From positions 2,232,001 to 2,296,000 of the forward strand of contig JAQFVV010006255.1 in assembly GCA_028023455.1 (NCBI GenBank): a stretch of 64,000 bases of DNA, read 5' to 3'. How positions within the stretch are numbered: position 1 is the first letter of the stretch; each line of letters begins with the position of its first letter. Below are positions 11,968-24,128 of this stretch, piece by piece. Source of the stretch: Epiperipatus broadwayi. Its lineage: Eukaryota > Onychophora > Udeonychophora > Euonychophora > Peripatidae. The notes beneath the pieces are model-generated. The model did no database searches. It was not told the origin of the DNA and worked only from the letters and a program-made list of their open reading frames with translations. The position numbers were made by a program, and so were the translations under genes.

Positions 11968-12840
11968 CACCTGGGTCTCTTTTTACGCGGACTTATTTAA
12001 CACGATTTTGAAGTTACGCGATTCATGTTTCACCGGAAGTCGAACTCCGATAATGCGCTATTACTTTAAATAATAAATTTCGCGCACTCACGTTATATTG
12101 AAAGTAATAGCACATTATTGGAATTCGACTCTCATCTTAGTAATTTCAATATTTTCAGTGCTTTACAATAGTAAGATTTTATGCAATAATGAAATTAAAA
12201 TCATGATTTCCACATTTTATGTATACACACATTAAATTTTACAAGATTATAATGTAAATTTGTTCAAACATTGTGCGTGTTAATTTTGCATTTTAAATCA
12301 CATTCTGTTTTTGCTTTTTAAAAAAGAACGTAATCAATTATTATTTTCTTATTAATGACACTAATCAGTAACGTGCTCTTTAATTTCCAACGAGAGCTAA
12401 ATGGTTGTATGTCTTGATATTGCGAGCTTCGTAAACAATTAATAAAATCATCGTCTCAAAGATTAATTACTAATTACATTGTCACCAGAAAATCATAATA
12501 ATTAAAACATGTATAAAAAAATTTAAATTACTGTACTGTAAATTATGCATAAAAATATATTATTTTGAATAAAATTAAATATTATAGTTAAAAAAAGTTT
12601 GTCTTGTATCAATTTTTTTCAAATTTGAAATTTTTTTATTAGTCATATTTTATTTCCTTATTTTTTTTTTTGCACGAATTTTAAAGTAATTTTATGTTGG
12701 TGCTTTGCTTTTACGCGAATTTTGAAAAATCACAGACCGCAACCCTCCTTTTTCAATGTAAGTTACGTCTATTTTTGCGCGATTTCGTTTGCGCGTGTTT
12801 TCTGAGGAACCTATCTATCGCGTAAAACGAGACCCAGGTG
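11968..12840. mobile_element. TIR DNA transposon, non-autonomous, pogo/Tigger-like ends
   Basis: Inverted ends CACCTGGGTCTC followed by T-rich sequence and ACGCG at each side, inside TATATA flanks, which suits a TA target site. CpG-containing ACGCG motifs just inside the ends recall Tigger/pogo elements of the Tc1/mariner superfamily. 873 bp; no transposase coding was recognised. Additional GCGCG and ACGCG subterminal motifs lie at 12000-12110 and 12710-12830. The superfamily call is inference from the ends only. Confidence 0.75.
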
Positions 12841-13344
12841 TATATATTTTCTGTGCATATGTCTAACTTTCTTGAATGAATGATCTTTCCTTTTAACATT
12901 ATGGGATCACACATAGGTATAGAGGGGGTCCTCTCCTCCAAGAAGGATGATTGTAATCATTGCAAATTAGACATCAAATGTTACTTTATGATGTGACTGT
13001 AAATAAATTAATTAGTAAGTCAGATTCGTGATATTTTCAAATATTTTTTTTTTTATAATGTTTTAAACTATGTAAATAAAGATTTCCAGGGTATGGACTT
13101 TTATCACGGGATTTGGGATAGGTATCCAGCCAGCCTTGATTACTGCAATTATATATACATTAATATTGTTATATTAGATTTGTTATTTAATAAATGTTGT
13201 TATTTCAATCAATTTGGTCTCTACCTTGTTATCATCATCATGCACTCACACCATCAAATATACATGTTGAACAGTAATATCCACACATCTCTCCTATACT
13301 GATATTAGAAATATTCTGGGCAACTGCGTTAATTGATCTTCATT

Positions 13345-13420
13345 TATATAGAGGCACAGTAGAGAGCGGAGTGTGAATTCTTTCTGAGTTCGAATACTGA
13401 GACATAATGGAGCCAGAAAG
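13345..13420 (+). repeat. tRNA-derived SINE head (candidate)
   Basis: GAGGCACAGTAGAGAGCGGA resembles a degenerate A box, and TTCTGAGTTCGAATACTG contains a good B box (GTTCGAATAC), about 45 bases apart, as in tRNA-derived SINEs of molluscs and other invertebrates. No flanking duplication or tail was pinned down and the full extent is unknown. Confidence 0.4.
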
Positions 13421-14220
13421 GGGAGTGAGATGCAGATGAACTAATCCAAATTCCATTTAAATTTAATGAGTAAACATTGAGCTAGCCCAGTGAAGGTAGA
13501 TGTGATCATAAACTAAGCTTTTCAGGTCCAACCATAATTAGATGTGCTCTATCTTTCTTGTGATAACGATCAGCCAGTTGCAGTATATTAACAGATATAT
13601 TTAATCTTTAATATAAGATTAAAGTATATATCTTGAGTTAAAAAATATCATTAATTTTAACTTTAAAAATATATAGTAGTAATAATAGTGAATTTGTTTA
13701 ATGATAGCAATTATTATTGAATGCTTGCAAATAAAGTTACACTTGTAAATGAAATTAAATATTGTCATTAGATGAATAGAATACAATGTCTGTGGATATT
13801 AGGGATATGTGTGATGACTTGAGTCAATTAACAAGTTATTGTTAATATCACAATGCATTTAGGTAGTACATATTTTTTTTCTTTTTGCCTGTAGGTTTTG
13901 TTTGAAAAAGTAATGTGAAAAATTGTGTTTATAGAAAAAAATATAAAATTTGTATTGTAATTTATGAATTTTTTAAATTTTGTCCAAATGATATATATTA
14001 TTACAAGCAATGAAGATATCTAATATTAGATTTAACATTTTGATTACTCAAAATCTAGGATGTAAGCATTTATGCAATTGATGGAGTTTATCCAATCTAT
14101 GAATAAGTATTAAAACATATATTAATATTTTTAAAACTTATTTGGACTATATTTAGAATTTGATGCTATGACTATTAAGTTCTATCTGTATACATAAAAA
14201 ATTTGTTATTATTTAAATTG

Positions 14221-14503
14221 CTTATCTTATGTGGGTCTCAAATAAGGCATACCCCATTTCCCCCACCTTTATAGGATATTATCACCATTGATGCATTTTT
14301 CAGGCCAGAAGGGAAGAGGAGCATTACTGCAACCTATATAAGAAACTTTTTTATTGATAAATTTCTTTGCTTATCTTATGTGAATCTCAAATAAGACATA
14401 TCTCATATAGGATATTATCATCGTTCCATTTTTCAGACCAGAAGGGGAATAGGTATTATTGTAACTTATATAAGAGGCTTTTTTTTATATTGATAAATCT
14501 CTT
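14221..14503 (+). repeat. Tandem duplication, two units of 149 and 134 bp
   Basis: Both units start CTTATCTTATGTG, continue CTCAAATAAG, ATAGGATATTATCA, TTTTTCAG-CCAGAAGGG and ATATAAGA, and end TTGATAAAT-TCTTT. The second begins at 14370. Differences are scattered, so the duplication is not recent. Confidence 0.85.
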
Positions 14504-15395
14504 TCCAACTTCCATTATTAAAAAAGAAAAGACAAATCTAAATTCATCTAGTGATATACACAGTATCATTTAAATTTAAGAAAGATTTCCTTTAATCCAG
14601 AAGTTTAGATACTTGACATCTTTAAATAACTGCTATTACTGTTTTTGCTCCAGAGATGAAGGCATATTAGATCACTACTAGTTATTATAGAATTTTATAA
14701 ATGATTATTACACAGATTGTAAATGCATATTGTTCTGTTTATGTTTTAGCTTAAATTGTATTTGCCTTTCTTTCTCTCAATCCAGATATTAGTGAGCAAT
14801 GTAGGTTAACTCGAACAATAATATTCCTGTTTTTCCAAGAATTTTTTGTCTATTATTTTCAGTCTTTTCGTCTTCTTTACTCTTTAAAAATATTTTGACA
14901 TCATTTTGAATGTTTTAATGATGTACCTTTTTTTCATAACAATTTATTTTTATTCACTCACTTCTCAATGTATTTCCATTTTTCATTTTGTCTGTTCTTG
15001 GGATTTTTGTCATATTTCATTAGAATATCTTTCAGAATAGTGGGGTTTTACTTTTTCAACACCATTTCTCTTCAATGGGTGTCCATTTGCACTCCATATT
15101 AATATTTTTTTTATGAATTACTTCTTTATTTTTACTCAAAATTTTGTTGATATTATTTGATCTTATTTTTAAAATCATCATCAACCCCAAGTAAATACAA
15201 AATCAGTAATTTACAAAAGTATCTAAAACTAATATAGTATTTTATAAGAGCATGAGATTAGAGAATCACTGAAAGAGATCAGCCAATCACTCCTTAGAGT
15301 AACTAAAATAACTATATATCAACCAGCTCTATAAAGTAAAATTAATTATAAATAATACTCACTCAATGATCAAAATCAAACTACATTAGAATAAA

Positions 15396-15470
15396 ATCAA
15401 CAGTCAATCTTGTGGCTGGATTTGAACAATAAAAAACATAAATCAACAGTCAATCTTATGACTGGATCAG
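15396..15470 (+). repeat. Short direct repeat (AATCAACAGTCAATCTT)
   Basis: Two copies of AATCAACAGTCAATCTT followed by TGGCTGGAT or ATGACTGGAT. The reverse strand next to it (15470-15530) has weak tRNA-like A/B-box resemblance, not enough to call. Confidence 0.6.
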
Positions 15471-18400
15471 AAATGAGTCTTCTGTAGACCAGGCTAACTA
15501 TTGAGCCTTTGCCAACTTGGGCAATTATTTAAACATAACTTGGATGCACCAACTTAGTGCCCATCCATTAGAATACACAATAATCAGAAAATCTAAACAA
15601 TAATGCTGGGATATTCAAATGTGCTGATCATCATCAATGCTCTGGCCATTTGTAATGGCCAACTATAAACTTAACCTCTAATAAGACTCTAAAATAAAAT
15701 ATAGTGCATGGGCTTTAAAGAGTATTCTCTTTCGTGCCAACCAAGATGATGATTGATCATCTCTGGATGCCTATTAGCACTAAATACACATCTTCATTTA
15801 TATATTCATCTTATGCACGAATCTAGCTCAGAGAATACAAATTCTATTACGGTATGTGACCAAGAGATGATGCAATACAAATTTAACAAAACACAAGTTT
15901 ATTAACAATATTAATAAAATGGAATTTAAGATCCATAAAAATAATATTACACACATATAAACTTTCTGATTTTGATTACAATACAAAATTTCAAATGATC
16001 ACATTGTGATTTACATAATTAATACATTAGGTTTACTTAAAACCCGCTCAGCACACAGGCATGTGGCTTGATGTAAAATGAACATGTTTGAATTGACATT
16101 TAATATAAAAAAAGTGATTAAAATTTTACCTATAAGTTATATTTGACAAGCATTGGTATTTGCAGTACAATTGACAGATATACACATACATAAGTGCATG
16201 TGATTTCTGAACACATTTGACTTGTTACAAAATAATTATCAAAATCTTAAATTATATAAAAATAATAAATTGTTAAACTTTTTAACTTATATTTTTAATA
16301 AGACCATACCTATACTAGGTTTACTAAAACACATATATAGAATTGCACACATTATTAACATAACCAATCTAATTTTATCAAAATGAAAAACCTTAATTTT
16401 TATAATTACAAATTTCATTTTGAAAATACATAAAATTTACATATTTGTCATAATAATAAAAGTTATTTTCACGATTATTCTTTGTTGAAAATGTATAAAT
16501 TGCTTTTCTTGTTTTATAGTAAGTTCCACTTTTTATCGATTAGTTTTTTAAAAGAAATACATACTATCAACTTTTTTTTCTTTTTTAATAAATGATTTTA
16601 AACTAATATTTTATATATTTCTATCAGTTATAAAAATATCATTTTACTAAGGAAATTATTTAAAAGTTCCGTTATCATATATAACGCTACTTACCACCAG
16701 CTAGCTGTATATACGTTTATCTGTGTTTCTCCGCCTTTAGAAACATCAGCATATATATAATTACTTCTTCAGCAAGCTGGGGTTCCCTGGGCAAGCTAGA
16801 AGATTTTTCTTGGTAAGTTTGGTTTTAGTGATTGTCATCATCAGGAAAAATATAATCCATGTAAAATGTTGGTCTCTTTCTGTCTAGGATTATTCCAGGC
16901 AAGCATCTGTCTTGGTTTGATAGATTTTAGGCAAATAACTGTCCTCTCCACATTTAAGGCTATGAATTTCAGCACAAAGAAGTGGGTCATTTTCTCCATG
17001 TGAATTCAAACTCCTGCGAAGGTAAACAGTAGCAGATCTTGAATCTACTGTCCTGCCTTCAGCTATATCAGTTCATGGTAGCTATTCTGCCAACTCTATG
17101 GTTAGCTAAAACCAACTGCTGCAAACTTCAACAAGCTGCAACAAAATATTATAACCAACTTTGCAGCTGACCTATTCTTATAAAAACTGCTATCCAGATT
17201 GCAGCTTATATTTTTATCAGCCCTTTTATAAAATCATCTGTGGTTATAACAACATTAAATTTAAAAACAGTGGGGGGGGGGTTCTCTCTATTCACCTTTG
17301 AAAACAGGCTTGAAATTTTATCAAAGTGTGATATATATGTTTTCACTTAGATAATAAAAAATTACAAATTAAAAAATTTCAAAAATGCCATACTTGTTTT
17401 TAAATTTCAGAATCAGAATAATAATAATACAATATATATATATTTATTCAGACCTTTTGAAAGTTTAATTTATAAAACAATATTTTAAATCAGAGTTATT
17501 ATTTATTATTGTTATTTTTTTTATTTCAATGAATGTGGAAAATATCTACTATAATTTTTGTCTGTGTTTATTTCTACTTTTCCTTTCAACTTTATATATA
17601 TATATATTTATGCACACACACTATATTATTGTGTATTATGTAATCCAACTGGTTATAATATATTATTTTTTTATATAAATATTATAATATTTTTTATAAA
17701 TAATGCTTATAATATATAAAATCAGATTTATTACATTATAATAAACTGATAATAATTTTATAAAAAGAAAGCAACCAATTCATCCCAGTTAGGAGTGATA
17801 TAAATGTATGTAATTTTTTCCCCTATTTTTTGTGATATATGGTTATATTTTTTAAAATCTTTTTTATACAAATATTATAATACTTATTGTAAATAATGCT
17901 TATTAAAAAAAAATCAAAATTGGAACATTAATTATATCAAAATAATATTTTTCATAGTAGCAGTAATACACACCACTGTAGCCATTAAGTTAAACAAATG
18001 ATGTTGTAGTAACTACAGGTTAAGTAAAAAAATGTTAGTCATACTGATTTTTATATTGCAATGTAATTTAAAATTTAAATCATTTGAAAATATTTACAAA
18101 AAATTATGTCTTATTAGTATTGTATGGGATCCAAAATTCTACTTTGTTAAATATTAAAAAAAAACCCTTAATTTTTGTGATTTTATGTTATTATATACTT
18201 ATGTATGTGGGAAAGGTAATTATTTTTTATTATATGTTTTTATTATTTATATTACTTTATTTTTAATCAGGAATATAAAAACTCGGAATTTAATTTTCAC
18301 TTGCTTGCCAATTTTTCATCTACTTGAAACTTTGCATACATGTATACTATGGCAATATTTTTTTTTTCTGAGTTTGCAAACAATTTTAGCAAAAAATTAG

Positions 18401-18864
18401 TGAAAGATAAAATTTTTTAATTTTGTATTAACATTAATGCTAACAATTTTTAGTAACCCTTCTTGTAATTTAAAACAGAATGATTTTTGAAAATTGTTGC
18501 ATATGTAAAAATAAAAAAATTAAAGAAATGTTTTTAGTCACACAAATGCACTAAAGAGTAAAAACGGATTTTTTTTTTTTAAATTTCACATAAAAGCTTG
18601 GAATAAAGTCTTCTTTTCAAAAGAATCATTTAAATTTACAACTAATACCTACTTTGATGAATAGATACAGGAAAGTGGGCATTAGTTATAAGTTTATGTG
18701 ATTTTTTTGGAATCTGACTTAACCCCATTGTATTTGTGAAAGCTGAAGAAAATGTATTTTTTACTTTTTGGCGCATTATATGGAAAAAGCATTTAATTAA
18801 GTTTTTATTATTATTGTTTTTTTTAGATACTATTTTAAAGTATTATGCATATATTTATTTTTAG

Positions 18865-18974
18865 ATAAATGCCACACATTTTGAAGGATTATTAACAACT
18901 TTAATAGGCTATGTAGCTATTGCTTTAACTTTAGTAGTTCTTCATAGTTTAGCAACTTTAGCAAAACTTCGCAG
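18865..18974 (+). CDS. MARCHF6: MARCHF6 exon (HFEGLLTT / TM4 exon)
   Basis: Second MARCHF6 exon in the window. The acceptor is TTTTTAG at 18864 and the donor GTAATT at 18975. It reads in phase 0 as INATHFEG, then a hydrophobic segment GLLTTLIGYVAIALTLVVLH, then SLATLAKLR, and ends with two bases (AG) of a split Arg codon. Vertebrate MARCHF6 has HFEGLITT followed by its fourth membrane span at the same place. The positively charged end after the span (AKLRRSKR across the junction) marks the membrane border. It joins the next exon across only 79 bp. No stop or frameshift is present, and it looks under normal coding constraint. Confidence 0.97.
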
Positions 18975-19053
18975 GTAATTTAAACATATTTTTGAGAATT
19001 TATTATTACAGTTATTTTTGAATAACTATTAATGTTGCTAATTTTTTTTTCAG
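18975..19053 (+). other. MARCHF6 minimal intron, 79 bp
   Basis: GTAATT donor and a polypyrimidine tract ending CAG. It splits an Arg codon (AG|A). It is close to the minimum size for an animal intron and lies next to introns of 9.5 and 29.4 kb, so it has escaped all the insertions seen around it. Confidence 0.96.
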
Positions 19054-19168
19054 ATCTAAACGATTGCTTGGCTTATGTTATGTTGTTGTAAAAGTTTCTT
19101 TACTGGTCGTTGGAGAAATTGGTGTATTTCCCTTAATGTGTGGCTGGTGGTTGGACATTTGTTCACTA
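19054..19168 (+). CDS. MARCHF6: MARCHF6 exon (TM5, TEB4/Doa10 conserved region)
   Basis: Third MARCHF6 exon. The acceptor is a T-rich tract plus CAG at 19053 and the donor GTATGT at 19169. The first base completes the Arg codon begun in the previous exon; 38 codons follow and the exon ends in phase 0. It encodes SKRLLGLCYVVVKVSLLVV, then GEIGVFPLMCGWWLDICSL. This is the fifth membrane span and the strongly conserved GVFPL/CGWWLDICSL block of the TEB4-Doa10 (TD) region of the family. The vertebrate sequence differs at only a handful of positions. An open frame runs on past the donor into the intron and is not coding. Confidence 0.97.
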
Positions 19169-20269
19169 GTATGTACAATTGTTTTTACCATTATTTCTGT
19201 ATCACATTAAAAATATTTAAAATATATCTGCAAAAATATATATATATAAATAAAAACATCATAATTAAATTGATGAAATAAAGCTATTTTATTGAAATAA
19301 TAATAATTCACCATTGAGAATATTTTTATTTATTCTATTGAACAGAGTTTTTAATAGGCCGGAAAATATTTATCAAAATAATTCAGAACTAGACTTTTTT
19401 TTTTTGTTTTTATTACATTTTTTTATCTTCATCAAATTCAATTCTTATCAGGAAAACTTTATTGGAAAAAGGACTTTGGTGTTATATTTTGAAATATATT
19501 TTGAGTGAAATATTATACTGTCATTTACTTAATTTTATCTAATCTTACTATATTTTAAAAAATATATACATATGCTTATTAATGAGTTTATAAACATATA
19601 CTTACTTAAAAAATTAGTTATGTTTGGGTACTGATATTTGATTTGTTAATATAAGGTAGATGATAATTTTGTAATATATTGTAGTTGAGGAATTGTAATT
19701 TAAAGCACATGGATAATTTTTAACTCTTTGAGTCTGTGAAATAGATTATTTATTAAATATAGTACTAGTCTTATAGCTAAAGATGCCGCTCTATGGCACC
19801 GTTTTTGCGGCTGACACGTTCGAACTCGCATTTTCTATAATACAACTTTTTTGTTGTGCTACAGTTTGCAGGCCACTATGTCATGTCGCAGTACAGCCAT
19901 GCATGTTGCATCGCAGCAAATACATTTTTCGAATTCGTACAGTTTATAAAATGGTTATGGCTTGATGAGATGGTGTGTTTTTTTGAATTGGATGGAAATG
20001 TTGTTTTCCTTGGATTTTTATTTTTATTTTAAAGTATTGAAATGTTCAGATTTTGTAAAGTAATAATTATTAGACTTTTTACACCATACTGTATTGAAGT
20101 TTTAATTGGGAAAATGTTGACAAGATATATGTGTAAAGTGAGTTGGAATTAGGTAACGCGTCAAGTAACGTACTGTTCGTAACATTCCACGAGACAAACA
20201 AGACTCTACCGTGTGTATATTTTTGAAGTAAAAAAGAGTGGTAACACAAAAATATCCAGTAAAAAAAGT

Positions 20270-20681
20270 ACAATTCTGTATGTTTTTTTTGTAAATTTCA
20301 TAAAAAGTATATATTATAAATATGATTAATAAGTAAAGAAGACATTTTTGTTGTTGTTTTAAAAAGTTTTACTTTCTTTCTTTTCTCCGACTACGGTTAT
20401 ACTTTGTTGAATATAGTTTACATTTATTGTTATCATTTATTTTACAGATGTTACTAAAAAAAAAATATTTACAAAAATACAATTCTGTATGGTTTTTTTG
20501 TAAATTTCATAAAAAGGATATATTATAAACATGATTAATAAGTAAAGAAGACATTTTTGTTGTTGTTCTAAAAAGCTTCACTTTCTTTTCTCCGACTACG
20601 GTTATATTTTGTTGAATATAGTTTACGTTTATTGTTATCATTTATTTTATAAATGTTACTAAAAAAAATATTTACAAAAAT
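20270..20681 (+). repeat. Two tandem units of 209 and 203 bp
   Basis: Each unit starts ACAATTCTGTATG, carries CATTTTTGTTGTTGTT, CTCCGACTACGGTTAT and GTTATCATTTATTTTA, and ends ATATTTACAAAAATAC. The second starts at 20479. Identity is high (over 90% by eye), with a further partial start at 20682. Confidence 0.9.
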
Positions 20682-20725
20682 ACGATTTTGATATTTTTTA
20701 TTTTAGCATTACAAACAACAGAACA

Positions 20726-20785
20726 CTAAACCTAAACCTAACCCTAAAACTAAACCTAACCCTAAAACTAACCCTAAACCTAACT
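20726..20785 (+). repeat. Interstitial telomere-like repeat
   Basis: About nine degenerate units mixing CCTAAA, CCTAAC and CCCTAAAA, close to the complement of the animal telomere repeat TTAGGG. Enclosed in the TIR element. Confidence 0.8.
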
Positions 20786-22410
20786 GTAACAACTTTTACT
20801 TTTTGTTGTCATTCTATATGAAGTAAAAATAGCGGTAAAGCCGTAACCCCAGTAAAAAAATATACGATAGAAAATTGATTTTTCTAATAAAGCAAAAAGA
20901 AAACACGAATCAAATTGTAATTTGTTTATTTTATTTTACATATATTATCATTTAATTTGTATATGTTAATAAAAAACAATATTTAAAAAAGACAATTTTG
21001 TTTTGTTTTTATTTTCGCATTACAAAAAAACACATCAAAATGATTAAAATCAACAGCCCTGGAATGTTCATATTTTATAGTTTTAGTGTGAAAACAGCAC
21101 CATCGAACGGCGTCTTTATCTATAAGACAAGCACCTTAAATATTAATTACACAGTTTTTAATAGACACCTATTAGTTATTGTTTGATTTACTTAAGAATT
21201 AAATTTTAATAATTTTCTAATCAAATTTTCCAGAATTATTTATTCTTCAAAACATCCATTGTATGGGGAGTTTGCTACTGTAATTATTTATTCTCCCTGT
21301 TTTTGTTTTTTTAATCTTTTCTTTATTTTCATTGATCAATATATATAGGTAAATGAATTAATAGTTCATATAATTTCTTTTATCTATTTTAAACTAAAGT
21401 GTGGATGTTTATTAAACTTCAGAATGTGAATGAATTCAAATATTTTGTTAAAAAGAGATCTGAGATCTTGAATTGCAGTACAGACTTCTGTGTATTGCTG
21501 ATTATTCCTTTTAACAAATTAAAAGATAGAGTATTACATTATAATGGCATAATTACTTTATATGAATTAGTTGTATTTAGAGTCATTATTCTGCCAAATT
21601 TATTGTATAGAAGTGAAGGACATGGATTCTTTATCACCATAACATAAAGGAACTATTACAATTTGATTTAAGAATTTTCTGAAAATATGTTGGCAAGATT
21701 GAAAGGTCGATTGATATGTTTATCAGCTTTCTGAATGTAATGACATTGCATTGTAAAAGCACGATTTTAGAAAATTGAGTGTGTAAAGAAAATGAATAAA
21801 TAATAAACTTTTCAAAAAAATAGACAAATTAGTAATTTCTTAGGAGGTCAGTGACATTATACATCAGAAGTGATGAAAAGAGCATGACTTTTATGTGTAA
21901 GGTAGGGCCTAATTACATTACTGAGATAAATTTAAATATATTCTAAAGAGATATATTATTAATTGATTTTTTAAAAGAGATATGCAGAATTACTCTTAAG
22001 TATGGTGTTGAATTCTTTCAAAAATAAAAGTTTGCTGTAGAAGACATTTAAAGACCGGGTTTATTATATTATATATGGGGATGTACTTATTATGGTTCAT
22101 ATATTGATTAACGTAGTTATGACAAAAAAAAATTTTCTCTCTAAACTTAGAAAAGACATATTCATCTATGACAATGATTAAAATTAAGTTTGCTTCTAAA
22201 AAAATTTAATTATAATAATGTCAGTTGTAGTTTGTAATTTAAGCAGAATCATTTTAAATATATTTATCAGTTAAGTTGTAACAAATTTATCTTTTAATGT
22301 ATTTTCAAAAATATTATTATTAATAGTACTTTTATTCATATGAAATATTAGAATATGTTACATTATTCTGTGTTTTAATTAAAAATAGTAGTTAATAAAA
22401 ATATTAAATA

Positions 22411-23551
22411 TATGGTATGGCTGAAGATCTATCAGACCCATATAGTTATTTGAGTTGGATAGCTGGGTTTGAAGACATGTAGTGTCTGAAAATTTCAGAT
22501 TTTCCACTCACTGGATAACTTTTAGATAAGTGCTTGGCTTTGGGTTGGTATTTTTAGATCTAGTGTCTGAACCTATCCTGGCACCTCTCTGAGGAGTGCC
22601 AAAGCACAAAACCATGGTCAGGAATTTGGGGAGGTTCCTGACAGAGATATTTTAAGTGCTGGCTCTGGCTAAGCGTTTATCACAAAGCTTGTTGAGGAAT
22701 TGGAAATCCTCATTGTTTATAGCTTACAAGCTTAAGAGAATAGGGTCATATGATCTATGATTCTTATTTTGGCTATTTATAGTCTCTGCCTTAAGTGTTA
22801 TGCAATGTTATATTGCTAAGACTACTAATATATGGTATGGCTGAAGATTTATCAGCCCCATATAGCTATTTGAGTTGGATAGCTGGGTTTGAAGATGTAG
22901 GTGTCTGAAAATTTTATATTTTTGACTCAATGGATAACTTTTAGATAAGTACTTGGCTTTGGGTTGGTATTTTTAGATCTAGTGTCTGAACCTACCCTGG
23001 CACCTCTCTGAGGAGCACAAAAACATGGTCAGGGGTTTGGGGGGTTCCTGACAGAGATATTTTAAATGCTGGCTCTGGCTAAGCATCTATCACAAAGCTT
23101 GTTGAGGAATTGGCAATCCTCATTGTTTATAACTTACAAGCTTAAGAGAATAGGGTCATGTGATGTATGACTCTTATTTTTGACTATTTATAGTCTCTGC
23201 CTTAAGTCTTATGTGATGTTATATTGCTAAGACTACTAATATATGATGTGGCTGAAGATCTATCAGGCCCATATAGCTATTTGAGTTGGATAGCTGGGTT
23301 TGAAGACATGTAGGTGTCTGAAGAATTCAGATTTTCCACTCAGTGGATAACTTTTACATAAGTGCTTGGCTTTGGGTTGGTATTTTTGGATCTAGTGTTT
23401 GAACCTACCCTGGCACCTCTCTGAGGAGTGCCAAAGCATGAAACCATGGTCAGGGGTTTGAGGGCATTCCTGATAGAGATATTTGAAATGCTGGCTCTGG
23501 CTAAGCATTTATCACAAAGCTTGTTGAGGAATTGGCAATCCTCATTGTTTA
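22411..23551 (+). repeat. Satellite-like tandem array, 2.8 copies of about 415 bp
   Basis: Units start TATGGTATGGCTGAAGAT at 22411 and 22831, and TATGATGTGGCTGAAGAT at 23242 (periods 420 and 411). Shared blocks include TTTGAGTTGGATAGCTGGGT, CCTGGCACCTCTCTGAGGAG and AAGCTTGTTGAGGAATTGG. The third unit stops at CATTGTTTAT near 23551. Identity is above 90% by eye. No ORF is shared. The units are less AT-rich than their surroundings. Confidence 0.92.
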
Positions 23552-23959
23552 TTATATGTCATGTTTCTAGAAAGATTATTTTGAGTTTATAAAATCAACA
23601 AAATATTTCTTAATTTTTATTATTTTTAAACATTTGAAACATGTAATTATTTATTTCTCTTATATTTAATGAATTATGCTTTAAAAGTTTAAATTTTTTG
23701 AATATTTATTTTTAAAATTACGATTTTTTTTACTCATAAATAAAGTAGTTTGTTTATGTCATAGCTTGTCTTCTAATTTGCTTCAGGCCATATTTACCTT
23801 AGCTGCTAATATAACATTATACTTTTGAAAATAAAGTATTTCAAGTCAAAATAAGGTATTAAATAATTTATATTTCTTGATATCTAATAAATATAAGGTA
23901 AATTATTTTAAAAAATATCTAAAGCTGTAATAAATTTGCAAATAAACATGTTTTTGCAT

Positions 23960-24080
23960 CATTGGAAACTGCAATGTTGTAAAATGCCGAATGTTTTACA
24001 GCCTTGACAAGAGGCAATGGCCAAACTTGTCAGGGAGAGACTTATGTCTATTGTAAGAGTGGGAATTTTGAATTTCCCAC
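23960..24080. ncRNA. Run of four to five consecutive hairpins (candidate structured RNA)
   Basis: Four perfect inverted repeats follow each other without overlap: CATTG/CAATG (23960/23972), TGTAAAA/TTTTACA (23978/23994), TGACAAG/CTTGTCA (24005/24026) and GTGGGAA/TTCCCAC (24059/24074), with a weaker AGAC/GTCT at 24038/24046. A T run and GGG follow at 24093-24100. I compared it from memory with U1, U4, U11, U12 and U4atac RNAs and found no convincing match. It could be a snoRNA-type or other structured RNA, a transposon end, or chance in AT-rich DNA. Confidence 0.3.
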
Positions 24081-24128
24081 CTTTTAATGCACTTTTTTGG
24101 GAAAAAAATTATAGTAAAATATACCGTT

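Larger units (their letters stand above)
9349..18864 (+). other. MARCHF6 intron, 9.5 kb
   Basis: Bounded by GTAAGT at 9349 and TTTTTAG at 18864 and joining two phase-0 exons. Recognised content: a TIR element (11968-12840), a SINE-like head (13345-13420), a tandem duplication (14221-14503) and a short direct repeat (15396-15470). 9349-11967 is low-complexity AT-rich DNA with small duplications (about 11820-11930) and no coding signal. 14504-18864 has no gene; 16690-17260 is less AT-rich and might be old repeat DNA, and around 17330-18060 the sequence is mostly A/T runs. Confidence 0.9.
19768..21128. mobile_element. TIR element with internal tandem repeats, about 1.36 kb
   Basis: The left end GTCTTATAGCTAAAGATGCC and the inverted right end GTCTTATAGATAAAGACGCC align over about 38 bp with few mismatches. 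No clear flanking duplication was seen. Inside are two tandem 205-bp units (20270-20681) and a telomere-like patch. Three open frames of 60 to 64 codons have no recognised domain. Superfamily unknown. Confidence 0.75.

Noticed and set aside
15470-15530. Minus-strand tRNA-like segment
   Set aside because: A and B boxes both too degenerate; no cloverleaf could be drawn.
16690-17260. GC-richer, exon-like stretch
   Set aside because: No open frame bounded by splice sites and no resemblance to MARCHF6; probably an old repeat.
22411-23551. CRISPR-like array
   Set aside because: Units are 415 bp and nearly identical throughout; there is no repeat-spacer alternation and the DNA is eukaryotic.
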